A stretch of DNA of 64,000 nt from Argonema antarcticum A004/B2. Lineage in GTDB: Bacteria > Cyanobacteriota > Cyanobacteriia > Cyanobacteriales > Aerosakkonemataceae. The stretch is taken from the NCBI RefSeq assembly GCF_023333585.1, contig NZ_JAIQZN010000023.1, positions 1-64,000 of the forward strand. Reading direction: 5' to 3'. Shown here piece after piece: positions 35,868 to 45,966 of this stretch (position 1 is the stretch's first letter; the number at the start of each line of letters is the position of its first letter). The position numbers and the translations under genes were made by a program. The notes beneath the pieces are model-generated. The model was not told where the DNA came from and did not search any database. It saw only the letters and a list, made by a program, of their open reading frames with translations.

Positions 35868-35970
35868 GGGTTTCTAGCCACCCCCAAAATTGGCGAGGGT
35901 GGACTGCTGGGAATTAGGGGCTGGGGAAAGGGAAATATCCCCGCACACCTACTTTAGCGCACCCGGAGTT

Positions 35971-38298
35971 CTACTCCTGCGTCTCTTCCTCAGATGGTTC
36001 GATCGCCTGTTTCATAGCCGCTTCGGTTTTCTGGCGATCGAACTTCAAAATCAGCACCGCTAAGGGTGGCAAACACAGATCCAGGGAATGGTAATGATTG
36101 TGGAAGAACCACTCTTCCGTCCACTTACCCCCTAAATTCCCCATGTTGCTACCACCGTACTCACCGGCATCGCTATTGAACAGTTCCTTATAGAATCCCG
36201 CTTCTGGCACGCCGACGCGGTAATGACTGTGGGGCTGAGGTGTGAAATTACACACTGTCACTACAAAATTACCTGGATCTTCCTTATCGCGGCGGATAAA
36301 CGAAATCACGCTGTGGCGGTTATCATTGCAATCAATCCACTCAAACCCGCCCTCACCAAAATCCCAAGTATACAGCGTTGGTTCGTTTTGATACAGGTGG
36401 TTGAGGTCAGTCATAAACTTAACCAACTGTTGATGCTCCTCGTGCTGGAACAGCTGCCACTCCAAATCTGCCCAGACATTCCACTCGCTCCACTGCCCGA
36501 ACTCCATACTCATAAATAGAGTCTTCTTGCCGGGGTGAGTATACATATAAGCCAACAAAGTTCGCACGTTGGCGAACTTCTGCCACCTGTCCCCCGGCAT
36601 CTTTCCAATCAAAGGACTCTTACCGTGTACCACCTCATCGTGAGATAGCGCCAGCATATAATTTTCGCTGTGGTGGTACCAAATACTGAAGGTGAGGTTG
36701 TTTTGGTGGAACTGACGGAACCACGGGTCCATGTGGAAATAATCCAACATATCGTGCATCCAGCCCATATTCCACTTCAAGTTAAAGCCCAAGCCGCCCA
36801 CATAAGTAGGCCAAGACACCATCGGCCAAGAGGTAGACTCTTCAGCAATGGAAAGAATGCCAGGGTAGTAGCTGAAGAGGACGTGATTTGTCTGACGGAG
36901 GAAATCAGCCGCTTCAATATGTTCGCAACCGCCGTACTGGTTGGCAACCCATTCCCCATCTGGGCGTAAATAGTTGAGGTAGAGCATCGAAGCTACCGCG
37001 TCTACCCGTATCCCGTCAATATGGTATTTGTCAAACCAAAACAGGGCGTTCGCTACCAGGAAATTACGCACTTCATTGCGACCGTAGTTGAACACCAAAG
37101 TGCCCCACTGTTTGTGTTCGCCCTTGCGGGGGTCAGCGTGTTCGTATAGGTGGGTGCCATCGAAGAAAGCCAATCCGTGACCGTCTTTGGGGAAGTGACC
37201 CGGCACCCAGTCAACGAGTACCCCAATACCTTGTTCGTGGCATTTGTCAACGAAATACATGAAATCTTCGGGCTTGCCGAAGCGAGAAGTAGGTGCGTAG
37301 TATCCCGTCACCTGATATCCCCAAGAGCCATCAAAAGGATGTTCTGCGATCGGCAATAATTCAATGTGAGTAAATCCGAGTTCCTTAACGTAGGGAATCA
37401 GCTTCTCTGCTAACTCCCGGTAGGTAAGGAAGCGAGCCCCCGGTCTGAGTTCTGAGACGACCACCACCGGCTCCTTTTCCCCATTGGGCAACACTGCCGG
37501 TTCATCTGAAGAAGCGTGCAACCATGAGCCCAAATGGCATTCGTAGACGGAAACAGGCTGGGTCAGCGGGTCACTGTGACGACGCTTTTCCATCCACTCA
37601 TCGTCGTTCCAAGTGTAGGTCTCTAAGTCTACGACAATCGAAGCAGTTTTAGGCCGCGCTTCCTGATGGAAACCGTAGGGGTCGCTTTTTTCGTAAATGT
37701 GGCCAGCATAGTTTTTGATTTCATACTTGTAGTGGGTTCCTACGTCCAGTCCGGGAATAAACAATTCCCAAATACCTGTTTCCCGTTTTCGCATCTGGTG
37801 TTGGCGGCCATCCCACAAGTTAAAATCGCCCAAAAGCGAAACGTTACGAGCATTGGGAGCCCACACGGCAAAATAAACACCCTTGACGCCGTTGACTTCG
37901 GTTAGGTGTGCCCCTAACTTCTCGTAAATGCGGTGATGATTTCCTTCGGCGAATAAGTGAATGTCAAAGTCTGTCAGCAGCGGTGAGCGGAAAGCATAAG
38001 CGTCATTGACGACTCGCTCGTGTTCGCCTTCTTTAATCCGCAGCTGATAGTTTGCTAGTTCCGGCGTATCAATCGTGCATTCAAAAAAGTGAGGATGATG
38101 CACCGATTGCATCGGAAATTGTTTCCGTTCCTCTGGTAGCACGACCCATACGGCGTCAGCATTCGGAAGGTAAGTTCGCACTACCCAGACAGTTTTGCCA
38201 TTTTGCTCAATAGTATGAGGCCCCAGCACTTCAAACGGGTCTTGATGCTGATTCCAAACAATCCGGTCAATCTGCTCAGGGGCAATGGTCATGGACAT
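35971..38298 (-). CDS. glgB: 1,4-alpha-glucan branching enzyme GlgB
   Basis: This 775-residue GH13 enzyme makes alpha-1,6 branches in glycogen. It has an N-terminal CBM48-like module (about residues 110-220, [20 protein letters not shown]), then a TIM barrel with the four conserved regions: [23 protein letters not shown] (nucleophile Asp), AEESTSWP (acid/base Glu) and [10 protein letters not shown]. The C-terminal beta domain includes [17 protein letters not shown]. Length matches the family. The gene is alone on its strand between the hps locus and a repeat array. Confidence 0.97.
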   Translation of the reverse strand: MSMTIAPEQIDRIVWNQHQDPFEVLGPHTIEQNGKTVWVVRTYLPNADAVWVVLPEERKQFPMQSVHHPHFFECTIDTPELANYQLRIKEGEHERVVNDAYAFRSPLLTDFDIHLFAEGNHHRIYEKLGAHLTEVNGVKGVYFAVWAPNARNVSLLGDFNLWDGRQHQMRKRETGIWELFIPGLDVGTHYKYEIKNYAGHIYEKSDPYGFHQEARPKTASIVVDLETYTWNDDEWMEKRRHSDPLTQPVSVYECHLGSWLHASSDEPAVLPNGEKEPVVVVSELRPGARFLTYRELAEKLIPYVKELGFTHIELLPIAEHPFDGSWGYQVTGYYAPTSRFGKPEDFMYFVDKCHEQGIGVLVDWVPGHFPKDGHGLAFFDGTHLYEHADPRKGEHKQWGTLVFNYGRNEVRNFLVANALFWFDKYHIDGIRVDAVASMLYLNYLRPDGEWVANQYGGCEHIEAADFLRQTNHVLFSYYPGILSIAEESTSWPMVSWPTYVGGLGFNLKWNMGWMHDMLDYFHMDPWFRQFHQNNLTFSIWYHHSENYMLALSHDEVVHGKSPLIGKMPGDRWQKFANVRTLLAYMYTHPGKKTLFMSMEFGQWSEWNVWADLEWQLFQHEEHQQLVKFMTDLNHLYQNEPTLYTWDFGEGGFEWIDCNDNRHSVISFIRRDKEDPGNFVVTVCNFTPQPHSHYRVGVPEAGFYKELFNSDAGEYGGSNMGNLGGKWTEEWFFHNHYHSLDLCLPPLAVLILKFDRQKTEAAMKQAIEPSEEETQE

Positions 38299-38460
38299 GA
38301 GGCTACCTACCTACTAACGGGAACTTACTGAGTTGGCTTGTACTGGACAGTATTGCCAAAGCACTTTAAATTTATATACATTTTTTCATGTATTTACATC
38401 ATCTGGCTAGCCGATCGCCTAAAATGCTGGCTCAGATGTCGGATTGGGGCTATAGGCCCC

Positions 38461-38679
38461 AAAAGTCAAAAGTCAAAAGTCAAAAGTCAAAAAGGGGGGA
38501 GTGGGAGAGTGGGAGAGTGGGAGAGTGGGAGAGTGGGAGAGTGGGAGAGAGAATGACAACTGACAACTGACCACTGACAACTGACCACTGACAACTGACC
38601 ACTGACAACTGACAAATGACCACTGACCACTGACAAATGACCACTGACCACTGACAAATGACCACTGACCACTGACTAA
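38461..38679. repeat. Composite tandem repeat array, second copy
   Basis: Four copies of AAAAGTC (38461-38488), six copies of GTGGGAGA (38501-38548), then alternating TGACAAC, TGACCAC and TGACAAA units to 38677. Order and junction match the array at 27.9 kb. The region 38299-38460 before it shows nothing recognisable. Confidence 0.9.
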
Positions 38680-38685
38680 TAAGTC

Positions 38686-38991
38686 TCAGAAATGCAAAAA
38701 TGGGAAAAGCTTGCGGAGCGGATAACTGACGCGGAGCAGGAAAAGTAGATGTTGTACTTCAGGATTTACTTGAGGTCTTGCGTTTTGAGCTTCTCGCAGA
38801 TTTGATCTTAACTGAGCGTACTCAGCCGCAGTTATGGGTTTACCATCCAGAGGCGATCGCGCTTCTATAATAATTTCTGTCCTCAAAACTTCTTCCGGTA
38901 TATCCTCTGGTGGTGGTAAAGCTAGTCCAGGAGCAGAAGGGGCAAGGAGCAGAGACGCCCAGGAGCAGAGGAGTAGAGGTGCAATTTTCAT
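38686..38991 (-). CDS. Small secreted hypothetical protein
   Basis: This 101-residue protein begins with a signal peptide (MKIAPLLLCSWASLLLAPSA, likely cut near ALA-LP). The mature part contains PPEDIPEEVLRTEIIIEARS and PLDGKPITAAEYAQLRSNL, a pattern I believe recurs in small cyanobacterial proteins. Its start overlaps the end of the GST gene by four bases (ATGA), so the two are probably translated together. Function is unknown. Confidence 0.72.
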   Translation of the reverse strand: MKIAPLLLCSWASLLLAPSAPGLALPPPEDIPEEVLRTEIIIEARSPLDGKPITAAEYAQLRSNLREAQNARPQVNPEVQHLLFLLRVSYPLRKLFPFLHF

Positions 38992-39671
38992 CCTTCATCC
39001 TTTCTAAGTCCGGGGGGTAGGGGTTCCTCACAGATTTGATGAATTTGGATAATGCGATCGAACAGCAGGGGATATTCTCGTCTGTAGTGGGGAATTAGGG
39101 CTAAGGGACTGAGCAAAGCACCAGCGGCGATATCTGCTACGCTGAGATGATTTCCTACCAGATAGGGTTTATCCTGCCAGCGACTTGATAATTCCTCCAG
39201 AGCTACAGCCAGCCGATCTGCCGCCAGTTTCACCGTCGCTGCATTAATTTTATACTGACGCCGCACCACCTGGATCAGCACCTGGCTGGACAAAGAGGGG
39301 TCTATTTGCTTGCCTTCACCAGCACGAAAGTCATAGTAGACAAATCTAGTCGCAGTGCCAATACTTTCATCAAGCCAATCTTCCAGCACACAGGCTTCTG
39401 TATGCTGCCGCCGATCTGGTAAAAAAAGTTCTGGTTGGGGCTGGTAGCTTTCCAGGTATTTTAATATTTGGGTCGAGTCTGCGATCGCTTTCGGCTCTCC
39501 CTCTTTCTGCGGCAACAGCACAGGGACTGTTGTCAAACCCGTCAGCGGTTTTAACTTTAGAATATGAAGTCCCGGCGTTAAATTCTGAACTTCATAACTT
39601 ATTTTTTTATACCCCAGCGCTAACCTTGCTTTGCGACAGTAATGCGACGTACTAAATTGCAGTAAAAGCAT
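38988..39671 (-). CDS. Glutathione S-transferase family protein
   Basis: This 227-residue protein has a thioredoxin-like N-terminal domain (STSHYCRKARLALGYKKISY, then TTVPVLL with the cis-Pro, and ADSTQILKYLE) and a helical C-terminal domain (VGNHLSVADIAAGALLSPLA). A Cys sits in the CxxR-like position SHYCRKA, as in cysteinyl GSTs. Its stop overlaps the start of the next small secreted gene. The substrate is unknown. Confidence 0.86.
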   Translation of the reverse strand: MLLLQFSTSHYCRKARLALGYKKISYEVQNLTPGLHILKLKPLTGLTTVPVLLPQKEGEPKAIADSTQILKYLESYQPQPELFLPDRRQHTEACVLEDWLDESIGTATRFVYYDFRAGEGKQIDPSLSSQVLIQVVRRQYKINAATVKLAADRLAVALEELSSRWQDKPYLVGNHLSVADIAAGALLSPLALIPHYRREYPLLFDRIIQIHQICEEPLPPGLRKDEG

Positions 39672-39695
39672 CTATTAGAAAGGTAACAAGAATAT

Positions 39696-39732
39696 ATAGT
39701 GCATGGTTCCTTGCTTTTGAACCATGCACTAT
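39696..39732 (-). terminator. Perfect 14-bp hairpin
   Basis: Arms ATAGTGCATGGTTC (39696-39709) and GAACCATGCACTAT (39719-39732) pair fully around a 9-base loop. It lies about 120 bases downstream of the small lipoprotein gene and just upstream of the GST gene on the minus strand, so it may end the first transcript. Confidence 0.5.
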
Positions 39733-39852
39733 GAACGACTCGAAGTGAAACTTCACTGTGGCTAAAGCCAAAGGTATTTTCCCAAGCCTAAAGGAAATGG
39801 GAAAGGCGCAAATCTCATTGTCAAGCCGGTAATGAGAATACGGAAAGCCAGT

Positions 39853-40044
39853 TTAGGGCGATTTAGTGGGAGTTGCCGCAGGCGTTTTAGCAGGTGCGGG
39901 GGCGGGTGCTGTTGTTGCTTTGGGGGCAGCAGGAGATGCTGGTGCCGGACTGGTGGGGGCAGCCTCTTTATCGCCGCCTTTGCAGGCTCCCAACATTACA
40001 ACTAAGCCGAGTCCTAGAGCCAAACTAACGATTTTTTTGTTCAT
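39853..40044 (-). CDS. Small Ala/Pro-rich lipoprotein
   Basis: This 63-residue protein starts MNKKIVSLALGLGLVVMLGA with a lipobox LGAC, followed by a low-complexity tail of Ala, Pro, Thr and Lys. It should be lipidated and anchored in a membrane. I start at 40044, with ACAGAGGAG upstream; the longer frame would lack the signal sequence at its N-terminus. The tail has no recognisable domain. Confidence 0.72.
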   Translation of the reverse strand: MNKKIVSLALGLGLVVMLGACKGGDKEAAPTSPAPASPAAPKATTAPAPAPAKTPAATPTKSP

Positions 40045-40071
40045 ACACTCCTCTGTTACTGATTGCGTCAC

Positions 40072-40577
40072 AATTTGTAACTAGATGATAACAATACTTT
40101 ATTTACCAGGCTAGCGCGCAAGTACAACCAATTTTTTTTGTGAAGCAAAGCTGCTGCCTCTCACATAATACTCGAAAAACTCGAAAGAATCGCCCAATAG
40201 AGGTATTGTGTCCAAATTTGACAACTTTTTAGATGGGATATAGTGGCACTTCGATCGCAGCAGCAGGGCCTTTGCCTTTGGCAAGACTGAGGGTAAAGCT
40301 AGAAAAACAATTCACTAATGCCAAAAACGGGGAAGATGCGGTTATAGCAACGAAATATCGACTTTGACAACCAAAAAACCGGTTTCTCATCGCCTGTGAG
40401 TGAATACTGAATCAATGTTATGGGGGGGAAGGATGTCAACAATGTTAGAATCCTGTCAGAACGGTGGGGGTAAGAGAGGTTGCAAGTTGTTGACTTGCCG
40501 AAAAGCTCTCGCTTGTGAGTTAAAAACTCCGCGACCCTGTGTGGAAGTGGGAATATCTATCGAAATTGGTAAAGGCT
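40072..40577. other. Intergenic region with no recognised feature
   Basis: About 500 bases between the small lipoprotein gene and the FtsL-like gene. I see no credible coding frame, tandem repeat or strong hairpin. It should contain the divergent promoters of both genes. Confidence 0.5.
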
Positions 40578-41153
40578 ATGTCGGTCGCCCCTAAATCTGC
40601 GTTTTCTGCTAAAAGGCTAGCATTCAGAAAATCGGTTGTTAGTTTAATAGAACCCGAAAAAAAGGGAAAGGGCGGCAGTTCGCAAAACTCGTCGCGGTAT
40701 ATTGAAAAACAAGACAATCATAAAAAGCAGTCCATCACAAGGCGATCGCGTCGTATTAACGACCAAACCGTTAAAATCCTGCCCCAGTCAGAATCAATAC
40801 CGCCTTGGTTACGAAAGTCGATCGCACTACAGCAGCGATCGACTTTCGTAACTTTTCTCCTCGTGGGCGCGGTACTCTTAGTTTACGGCAGTACAGTTTA
40901 TGCCCAGCAACTGTGGAGCAAAGAGTACCGCAAACTAGAAATACTCCAACGAAAAGAGCGACAACTGACAACAGCAGGTGAAATTTTGAAAAATAAGCTG
41001 GCCCAGGGAGCGGAACACCCTGATAATGGTTTGGTGTCTCCAACTCCAGACAATAACTTGTTTCTCGTGCCATCACCGCGATCGACAGCCACGGAAAAAA
41101 CTGCTCCAAAGCCATCTAGCCCCAAGCTAACCCCAACGCCAGTAGGGTACTAG
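40578..41153 (+). CDS. FtsL-like cell division membrane protein
   Basis: This 191-residue protein has a basic, Ser-rich N-terminal half, one membrane helix (FVTFLLVGAVLLVYGSTVYA, about residues 80-99) and then a short coiled-coil stretch with KEYRKLEILQRKERQLTTAG and a Pro/Ser/Thr-rich tail. Topology and position just before ftsI suggest an FtsL-type divisome protein. I start at the ATG at 40578. A perfect 17-base inverted repeat lies within the coding sequence before the membrane helix. Sequence similarity alone is too weak for a firm name. Confidence 0.7.
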   Translation: MSVAPKSAFSAKRLAFRKSVVSLIEPEKKGKGGSSQNSSRYIEKQDNHKKQSITRRSRRINDQTVKILPQSESIPPWLRKSIALQQRSTFVTFLLVGAVLLVYGSTVYAQQLWSKEYRKLEILQRKERQLTTAGEILKNKLAQGAEHPDNGLVSPTPDNNLFLVPSPRSTATEKTAPKPSSPKLTPTPVGY

Positions 41154-41157
41154 AAAA

Positions 41158-41336
41158 CAAGGGGCTAGGGGCTAGGGGCTAGGGGAAGAGGGGCTAGGGG
41201 AAGAGGGGCTAGGGGAAGAGGGGAAGAGGGGAAGAGGGGGAAGAATCCTTCTTTTGACTTTTGACTTTTGACTTTTGACTTTTGACTTTTGACTTTTGAC
41301 TTTTGACTTTTGACTTTTGACTTTTGACTTTTTGTG
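41158..41336. repeat. Tandem repeats between ftsL-like gene and ftsI
   Basis: GGGGCTA and GGGGAAGA units (41158-41242) are followed by eleven copies of TTTTGAC (41252-41328), the complement of the AAAAGTC unit seen at 27.9, 38.5 and 51.1 kb. The array ends about 20 bases before the ftsI start codon, so it lies in the ftsI leader. Confidence 0.9.
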
Positions 41337-41348
41337 TTGGGTTTTAAT

Positions 41349-43310
41349 ATGGCTTCAGCCAATCCTCCCTCTTCTCGTTATGCTAGGCGTCGCGATCGGG
41401 CACGGCGACCGGCGAGCAAACAGCCTCAACAGCGTTCGGCAAAGCTTCTAGATCGGCAACAGGCGGATATAGGGCCTAATTTACTAACTCCTGTTTCCAG
41501 ATTAGGCCGGGATATCGGTTCTCCCAGACAAAAGAATTTTGGATCTAAGTCTAAAAGCGAGATTTCAGAATCATCTCAAACTCGCAAACAGTCTAATAAT
41601 CTAAAATCCAAAATTCAAAATCCAAAATTGAACCGACTGGTGCTGGTATGGATCGTTTTGTTGCTAAGCGGATTGGGTCTCGGCTGGAATTTATATAAAT
41701 TGCAAGTTGTGCGCGGGCCGATACTAGCACGCACCGCCAAACAGCAGCAAGCAGTGCCCTTGCGCCCTTATGTGCCTAGACGCCCCATTGTTGACCGCAA
41801 CAACAACGTTTTAGCAGTAGATCGCCCTGTTTACACCTTGTACGCCCACCCGAAGCTGTTTAAAACTTCAAAAGAAGAAATCGCCACAAAACTCTCACCC
41901 CTGCTGGGTCTTTCTGTCGAAGACCTAGTGAAATATTTTAATAAAGCTGAAAGTGGCGTTCGGATAGAAAATTCCTTGTTGGAAGAAGTAGCCGATCGCA
42001 TCATCGCCCTGCGACTCGACGGACTGGAATTAATTGCCCATTATTCCCGCCTCTACGCGCAGCAGGAACTGGCGGCAGACATTGTGGGCTACGTCAATAC
42101 GAATCATAAAGGTCAAGCAGGGGTAGAATACAGTCAGGAAAAATTGCTAGAACGCTCCATTAAAGCAGTCAGGCTGAGTCGGGCGGGAAATGGTGATATG
42201 ATGCCAGATTACGCGCCAGCAGGAGTCATGAACGACGACCTGCGACTGCAACTGACAATAGATAGCCGACTTCAACGTGCAGCCCGTTCAGCCCTCAAAG
42301 AAAAAATTGAGCAATACAAAGCTAAGCGAGGCACCGTCATCGTCATGGATGCGCGGGATGGTGCATTGCTGGCACTGGTTTCCGAACCTTCTTACGATCC
42401 GAACCAGTACTCCAAATATGATGTGGGACTGTTTAAGAACTGGGCGCTGACAGACCTTTATGAACCGGGTTCCACCTTCAAGCCCCTCAACATCGCGATC
42501 GCCCTAGAAACTGGAGGTATCAAACCCGACAGCAGCTTTGTTGACAACGGTCACATCCAGGTGGCGGGCTGGCCGATCAAAAACGCTGAGGGAGGCGGTC
42601 ACGGACGCCTGACAATAGCTGAGATTCTGCAACTTTCCAGCAATGTTGGCATGGTGCAGATTATGCAGCAAGTAAAGCCAAGTGTCTATTACGGCTGGCT
42701 AGAACGCCTGGGACTGGGGCAAACTGTAGAAACAGACCTGCCCTTTGCAGTACCCAGCCAGCTAAAAAGTCAAGAAGAGTTTACAACTTCAGAAATCGAA
42801 CCGGCAACCGCCTCCTTTGGTCAGGGATTTTCCATCACCCCCCTCCAACTGGCTCAACTCCACGGTGCGATCGCCAATGGCGGTAAACTGGTAAGTCCCC
42901 ACGTTGTCCGGGGTTTATTCGACTCCAAAAGACAAATGCACTGGCAACCCAAACTGCCAGCAGCTCGGCCTGTTTTCTCTCCTAACACTAGCCAGACAGT
43001 CCTAGAAATGATGAAAACTGTGGTAAGTAAGGGGACTGGAAAAGCCGCACAAATTGCCGGATATTCGATCGCAGGCAAAACAGGTACAGCCCAAAAAGCC
43101 AGTCCTACCGGCGGCTACTCCGCCACTGCCAAGATCGTCAGCTTTGTCGGTATCTTGCCAGTAGAATCCCACAGCTACGTGATTGTAGCCGTGGTGGACG
43201 AACCAAAGGGCAGGGTTTTTGGTTCAACTGTAGCAGCACCAATTGTCAAAACTGTGATGGAATCTCTAATTACCATTGAGCAAATTCCCCCCACTCCCCC
43301 ACTCCCCTAG
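41349..43310 (+). CDS. ftsI: Peptidoglycan transpeptidase FtsI (PBP2/PBP3 class)
   Basis: This 653-residue class B penicillin-binding protein cross-links septal peptidoglycan. A basic N-terminus and one membrane helix (LVLVWIVLLLSGLGLGWNLY, about residue 97-116) precede the dimerisation domain, then the transpeptidase motifs GSTFKP (SxxK), SSN and AGKTGTAQ. Near residues 83-96 the sequence NNLKSKIQNPKLNR is encoded by intergenic-type CAAAATC repeats. The last codons and stop lie in a CCCCACTCCCC/CCCTAG repeat. I start at ATG 41349; GTG 41334 is open. Confidence 0.93.
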   Translation: MASANPPSSRYARRRDRARRPASKQPQQRSAKLLDRQQADIGPNLLTPVSRLGRDIGSPRQKNFGSKSKSEISESSQTRKQSNNLKSKIQNPKLNRLVLVWIVLLLSGLGLGWNLYKLQVVRGPILARTAKQQQAVPLRPYVPRRPIVDRNNNVLAVDRPVYTLYAHPKLFKTSKEEIATKLSPLLGLSVEDLVKYFNKAESGVRIENSLLEEVADRIIALRLDGLELIAHYSRLYAQQELAADIVGYVNTNHKGQAGVEYSQEKLLERSIKAVRLSRAGNGDMMPDYAPAGVMNDDLRLQLTIDSRLQRAARSALKEKIEQYKAKRGTVIVMDARDGALLALVSEPSYDPNQYSKYDVGLFKNWALTDLYEPGSTFKPLNIAIALETGGIKPDSSFVDNGHIQVAGWPIKNAEGGGHGRLTIAEILQLSSNVGMVQIMQQVKPSVYYGWLERLGLGQTVETDLPFAVPSQLKSQEEFTTSEIEPATASFGQGFSITPLQLAQLHGAIANGGKLVSPHVVRGLFDSKRQMHWQPKLPAARPVFSPNTSQTVLEMMKTVVSKGTGKAAQIAGYSIAGKTGTAQKASPTGGYSATAKIVSFVGILPVESHSYVIVAVVDEPKGRVFGSTVAAPIVKTVMESLITIEQIPPTPPLP

Positions 43311-45415
43311 CCCCTGGTTTGGCTACTCTGCACTTGGGCCCACAATTGCTCGCGGCTTGTAGCAGGTTCAGAGCAACTGAAGCCCTGACAAACCAGTCCT
43401 ACACTTCCGGCAGGGAGATGATCTGTAAGAGCATAAACTGCTGTGGGTAAATAATGAGGAATTAGAGATTCGAGTCGATCGTTAGTAGTGTGAATCAGAG
43501 TGTAGTTGAGATACCAATCTAGAGCAGTAAATAAGCCGGGACAGGCTTGAGGAGTCTGATTCATCACGCCGCTAAAAGCGCGTAAAGCTCGATCGGCCCG
43601 ATCGAGATATTGTAGATCTTCGGTGAGTAAGGCTAGTTGCACTAAGTTAGCGATCGCCACACCATTAGCAGACGGAGTAGCATTATCATTATAATTCCGC
43701 TCTCGCACCACAAGGTCGCCACTCGCATCGCTGGCAGTGTTGAAATATCCTCCCAGTTCCACACTCCAGAGGAATTCATCAAACTCCTCCTGTACCTTGA
43801 CCGCTTTTTCTAGCCAAAACTTAGAAGTTGGGAATTGTTTTTCTTCCCCAATACCTAATCCCAGAGAAGCTTGCTGTAAATCCAGTAGCGCCTTGATGAA
43901 CAGAGCATAATCTTCAGACTGAGCCAAAACAGCCGCCTTACCCTCATAATTGAGCCGATGAAAGCGATCGTGTACCCACTGACAATCCAAAATAAATTTA
44001 GCAGCCCTGACACCAACAGACAAATATTCTGTTCGCCCAAATGCAGTGTAAGCGCGTGCTAGTCCCGAAATCATCAAGCTATTCCAAGCTACAATCATCT
44101 TGATGTCTGTCACTGGCGGAATCCGACCAGTCCAGTTGCCTGCTTTGGCTTCCTGATTATTGCGGGCGGGAGGGAAAGTTTCCAAGGCGTCAGGTTTAAC
44201 ACCGTAGCGGACTTGAAACATTTTGAGTAAAGCAACTTCTGCCTTGTCGCTCAAATGGTGGGTATGGCGGCGTTGCACAACGTTACACCCTTCAAAATTG
44301 CCCTCAGCAGTGACAGTGAACTCCTCCTTAATTTCTGCTAATTCCTCAGCAGTGAGGAGATGTTCGAGTTCCTGATATTTCCAAACATAAAAGTTTCCTT
44401 CCTCTGGCTCTTTGGCAGCCGCATCAGTGAAGTTATCGGCATCCTGAGATGCGTAGAAGTAACCTTCAGGGGCAGTCATTTCTAGCACAAGCCATTGTAC
44501 CGTACCTGCGATCGCTCTCTCAAATGCCGGTACTTGAACTCCGCTACTCCACAAACAAGCCAAATATTCCACAATCTGACCGTTATCGTAGAGCATCTTT
44601 TCAAAGTGAGGCACCGTCCAAGTCGCGTCAACTGTGTAGCGGTGAAAACCTCCGGCAACATGGTCGTAAATACCTCCCAATGCGAGATTTAACCCCCTTT
44701 GGGTACAAACCTGCTTAGCATCGGATGGGGATTCCTCCTTGCCAACTTCAGCTTGAGAACTAAATCGAACGCCCCGCAGTACCAATCCGGCGTAAGGCAT
44801 CATTGGGAAACTGGGGCCTGAACCAACGCCTTTCAGCACGCTAGTATTGGTCTTTAAACCTTGACGCAGTAGAGATGAATCTAATTGTTCGCCGCCTGTT
44901 GGTTGCAGCACAGCTCCCTGCTGGAGATATCCGCGAATTTCAGCCGTTACAGACTCAACTTTGGCTTTTTCCGTGTCATAGTGGCGGCGAATTGCTTGCA
45001 GCACTTGCAAAAATCCAGGTCGTCCGTAGCGGGGTTCGACGGGAAAGTAAGTACCGCCGTAAAAAGGTATTAAGTCTTTAGGGTCTAAAAATACGTTGAG
45101 GGGCCAGCCGCCTTGCCCAACCATCATCTGCAACCCTTGCATATAAATACTGTCTAAGTCTGGCCGCTCTTCCCGATCGACCTTAATCGGGATAAAATTC
45201 GCGTTCATATACTCGGCAATAGTCCGATCGGAAAATGCCTCGCCTTCCATGACGGTACACCAGTGGCAGCTTGAATAGCCAATGGAAAGAAAAATCAGCT
45301 TGTTTTCCCGGCGGGCAACTTCTATGGCTTCATCGCACCAAGGCCACCAATCGATGGGATTTTCGGCGTGTTTGCGTAGGTAAAGACTTGGGGATTGGGC
45401 AAGACGATTCGTCAT
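43307..45415 (-). CDS. YyaL/SSP411-type thioredoxin-domain protein (DUF255)
   Basis: This 702-residue protein has an N-terminal thioredoxin-like domain (SIGYSSCHWCTVM, with a CHWC pair, and VDREERPDLDSIYMQ) followed by an (alpha/alpha)6 barrel like N-acylglucosamine epimerases (YDHVAGGFHRYTVDATWTVP and RNYNDNATPSANGVAI). The family occurs in all domains and its role is not settled; a redox or carbohydrate-linked function has been proposed. Its stop codon shares the tetramer CTAG with the stop of ftsI. Confidence 0.88.
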   Translation of the reverse strand: MTNRLAQSPSLYLRKHAENPIDWWPWCDEAIEVARRENKLIFLSIGYSSCHWCTVMEGEAFSDRTIAEYMNANFIPIKVDREERPDLDSIYMQGLQMMVGQGGWPLNVFLDPKDLIPFYGGTYFPVEPRYGRPGFLQVLQAIRRHYDTEKAKVESVTAEIRGYLQQGAVLQPTGGEQLDSSLLRQGLKTNTSVLKGVGSGPSFPMMPYAGLVLRGVRFSSQAEVGKEESPSDAKQVCTQRGLNLALGGIYDHVAGGFHRYTVDATWTVPHFEKMLYDNGQIVEYLACLWSSGVQVPAFERAIAGTVQWLVLEMTAPEGYFYASQDADNFTDAAAKEPEEGNFYVWKYQELEHLLTAEELAEIKEEFTVTAEGNFEGCNVVQRRHTHHLSDKAEVALLKMFQVRYGVKPDALETFPPARNNQEAKAGNWTGRIPPVTDIKMIVAWNSLMISGLARAYTAFGRTEYLSVGVRAAKFILDCQWVHDRFHRLNYEGKAAVLAQSEDYALFIKALLDLQQASLGLGIGEEKQFPTSKFWLEKAVKVQEEFDEFLWSVELGGYFNTASDASGDLVVRERNYNDNATPSANGVAIANLVQLALLTEDLQYLDRADRALRAFSGVMNQTPQACPGLFTALDWYLNYTLIHTTNDRLESLIPHYLPTAVYALTDHLPAGSVGLVCQGFSCSEPATSREQLWAQVQSSQTRG

Positions 45416-45417
45416 GG

Positions 45418-45461
45418 GAAGAGGCTAGGGGCTAGGGGTTAGAGGCTAGGGGGAGGGGCTA
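45418..45461. repeat. GGGGCTAGGGGCTAGG repeat
   Basis: Four degenerate copies of GGGGCTAG lie immediately upstream of the YyaL-type gene. The unit belongs to the family also seen at 41.2 and 47.0 kb. Confidence 0.6.
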
Positions 45462-45966
45462 GTGCCTTCGTCGGAAGTCACGCATTCACGCATTCAAAAA
45501 TCTTTTGAGTGTCAGGCATTTAAATACTTCTTTCCTGGTTGGTTATTTCTGCCGCCCTGCACTAGGACGGGCGGGACGCCCATCCCACAAGAAATCCGAC
45601 AAGAAGTTGTTGGATATTTTTTGTTTTGCTTTAATATATTATCGCGATCGCACAATTCCCGGTCTTTCACTTTAACGATGTTTTCTGCGACTGAAACAGG
45701 CGATGCAGCAGGATCGCTATTGGGGCAGGGGTAGGGTTCGATCGCAAACGGTATGTTGAGCTTGTTTGGAGAGTAGTTGGGGAGCTAATTGACGCCAGCA
45801 TTTGGATCGAGAATGTGATAATGGCGGCTTGCAGAAGTCTCTTAAACATGGCACACTCCTCTTCCTCTGGTTGGGTGGCTTCTCAAATACGATTGACTCT
45901 TTCCATCTCACTTCGTTCCACTGAGTCACCCAACAGGGCGGTTTGAAAAATCTGATTAATTCTTGT
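45462..45966. other. Intergenic region with a dispersed short repeat
   Basis: About 500 bases with no credible gene. It contains one copy of a dispersed element, GGGCGGGACGCCCATCCCAC followed by AAGAA, near 45570-45596; a second copy lies near 59437-59463. A HIP1 octamer is present near 45645. The frames on the minus strand here show no family resemblance. Confidence 0.5.

Noticed and set aside
45667-45929. Minus-strand frames in the gap before cobD
   Set aside because: Short, overlapping each other in different frames, with no recognisable domain or ribosome site.
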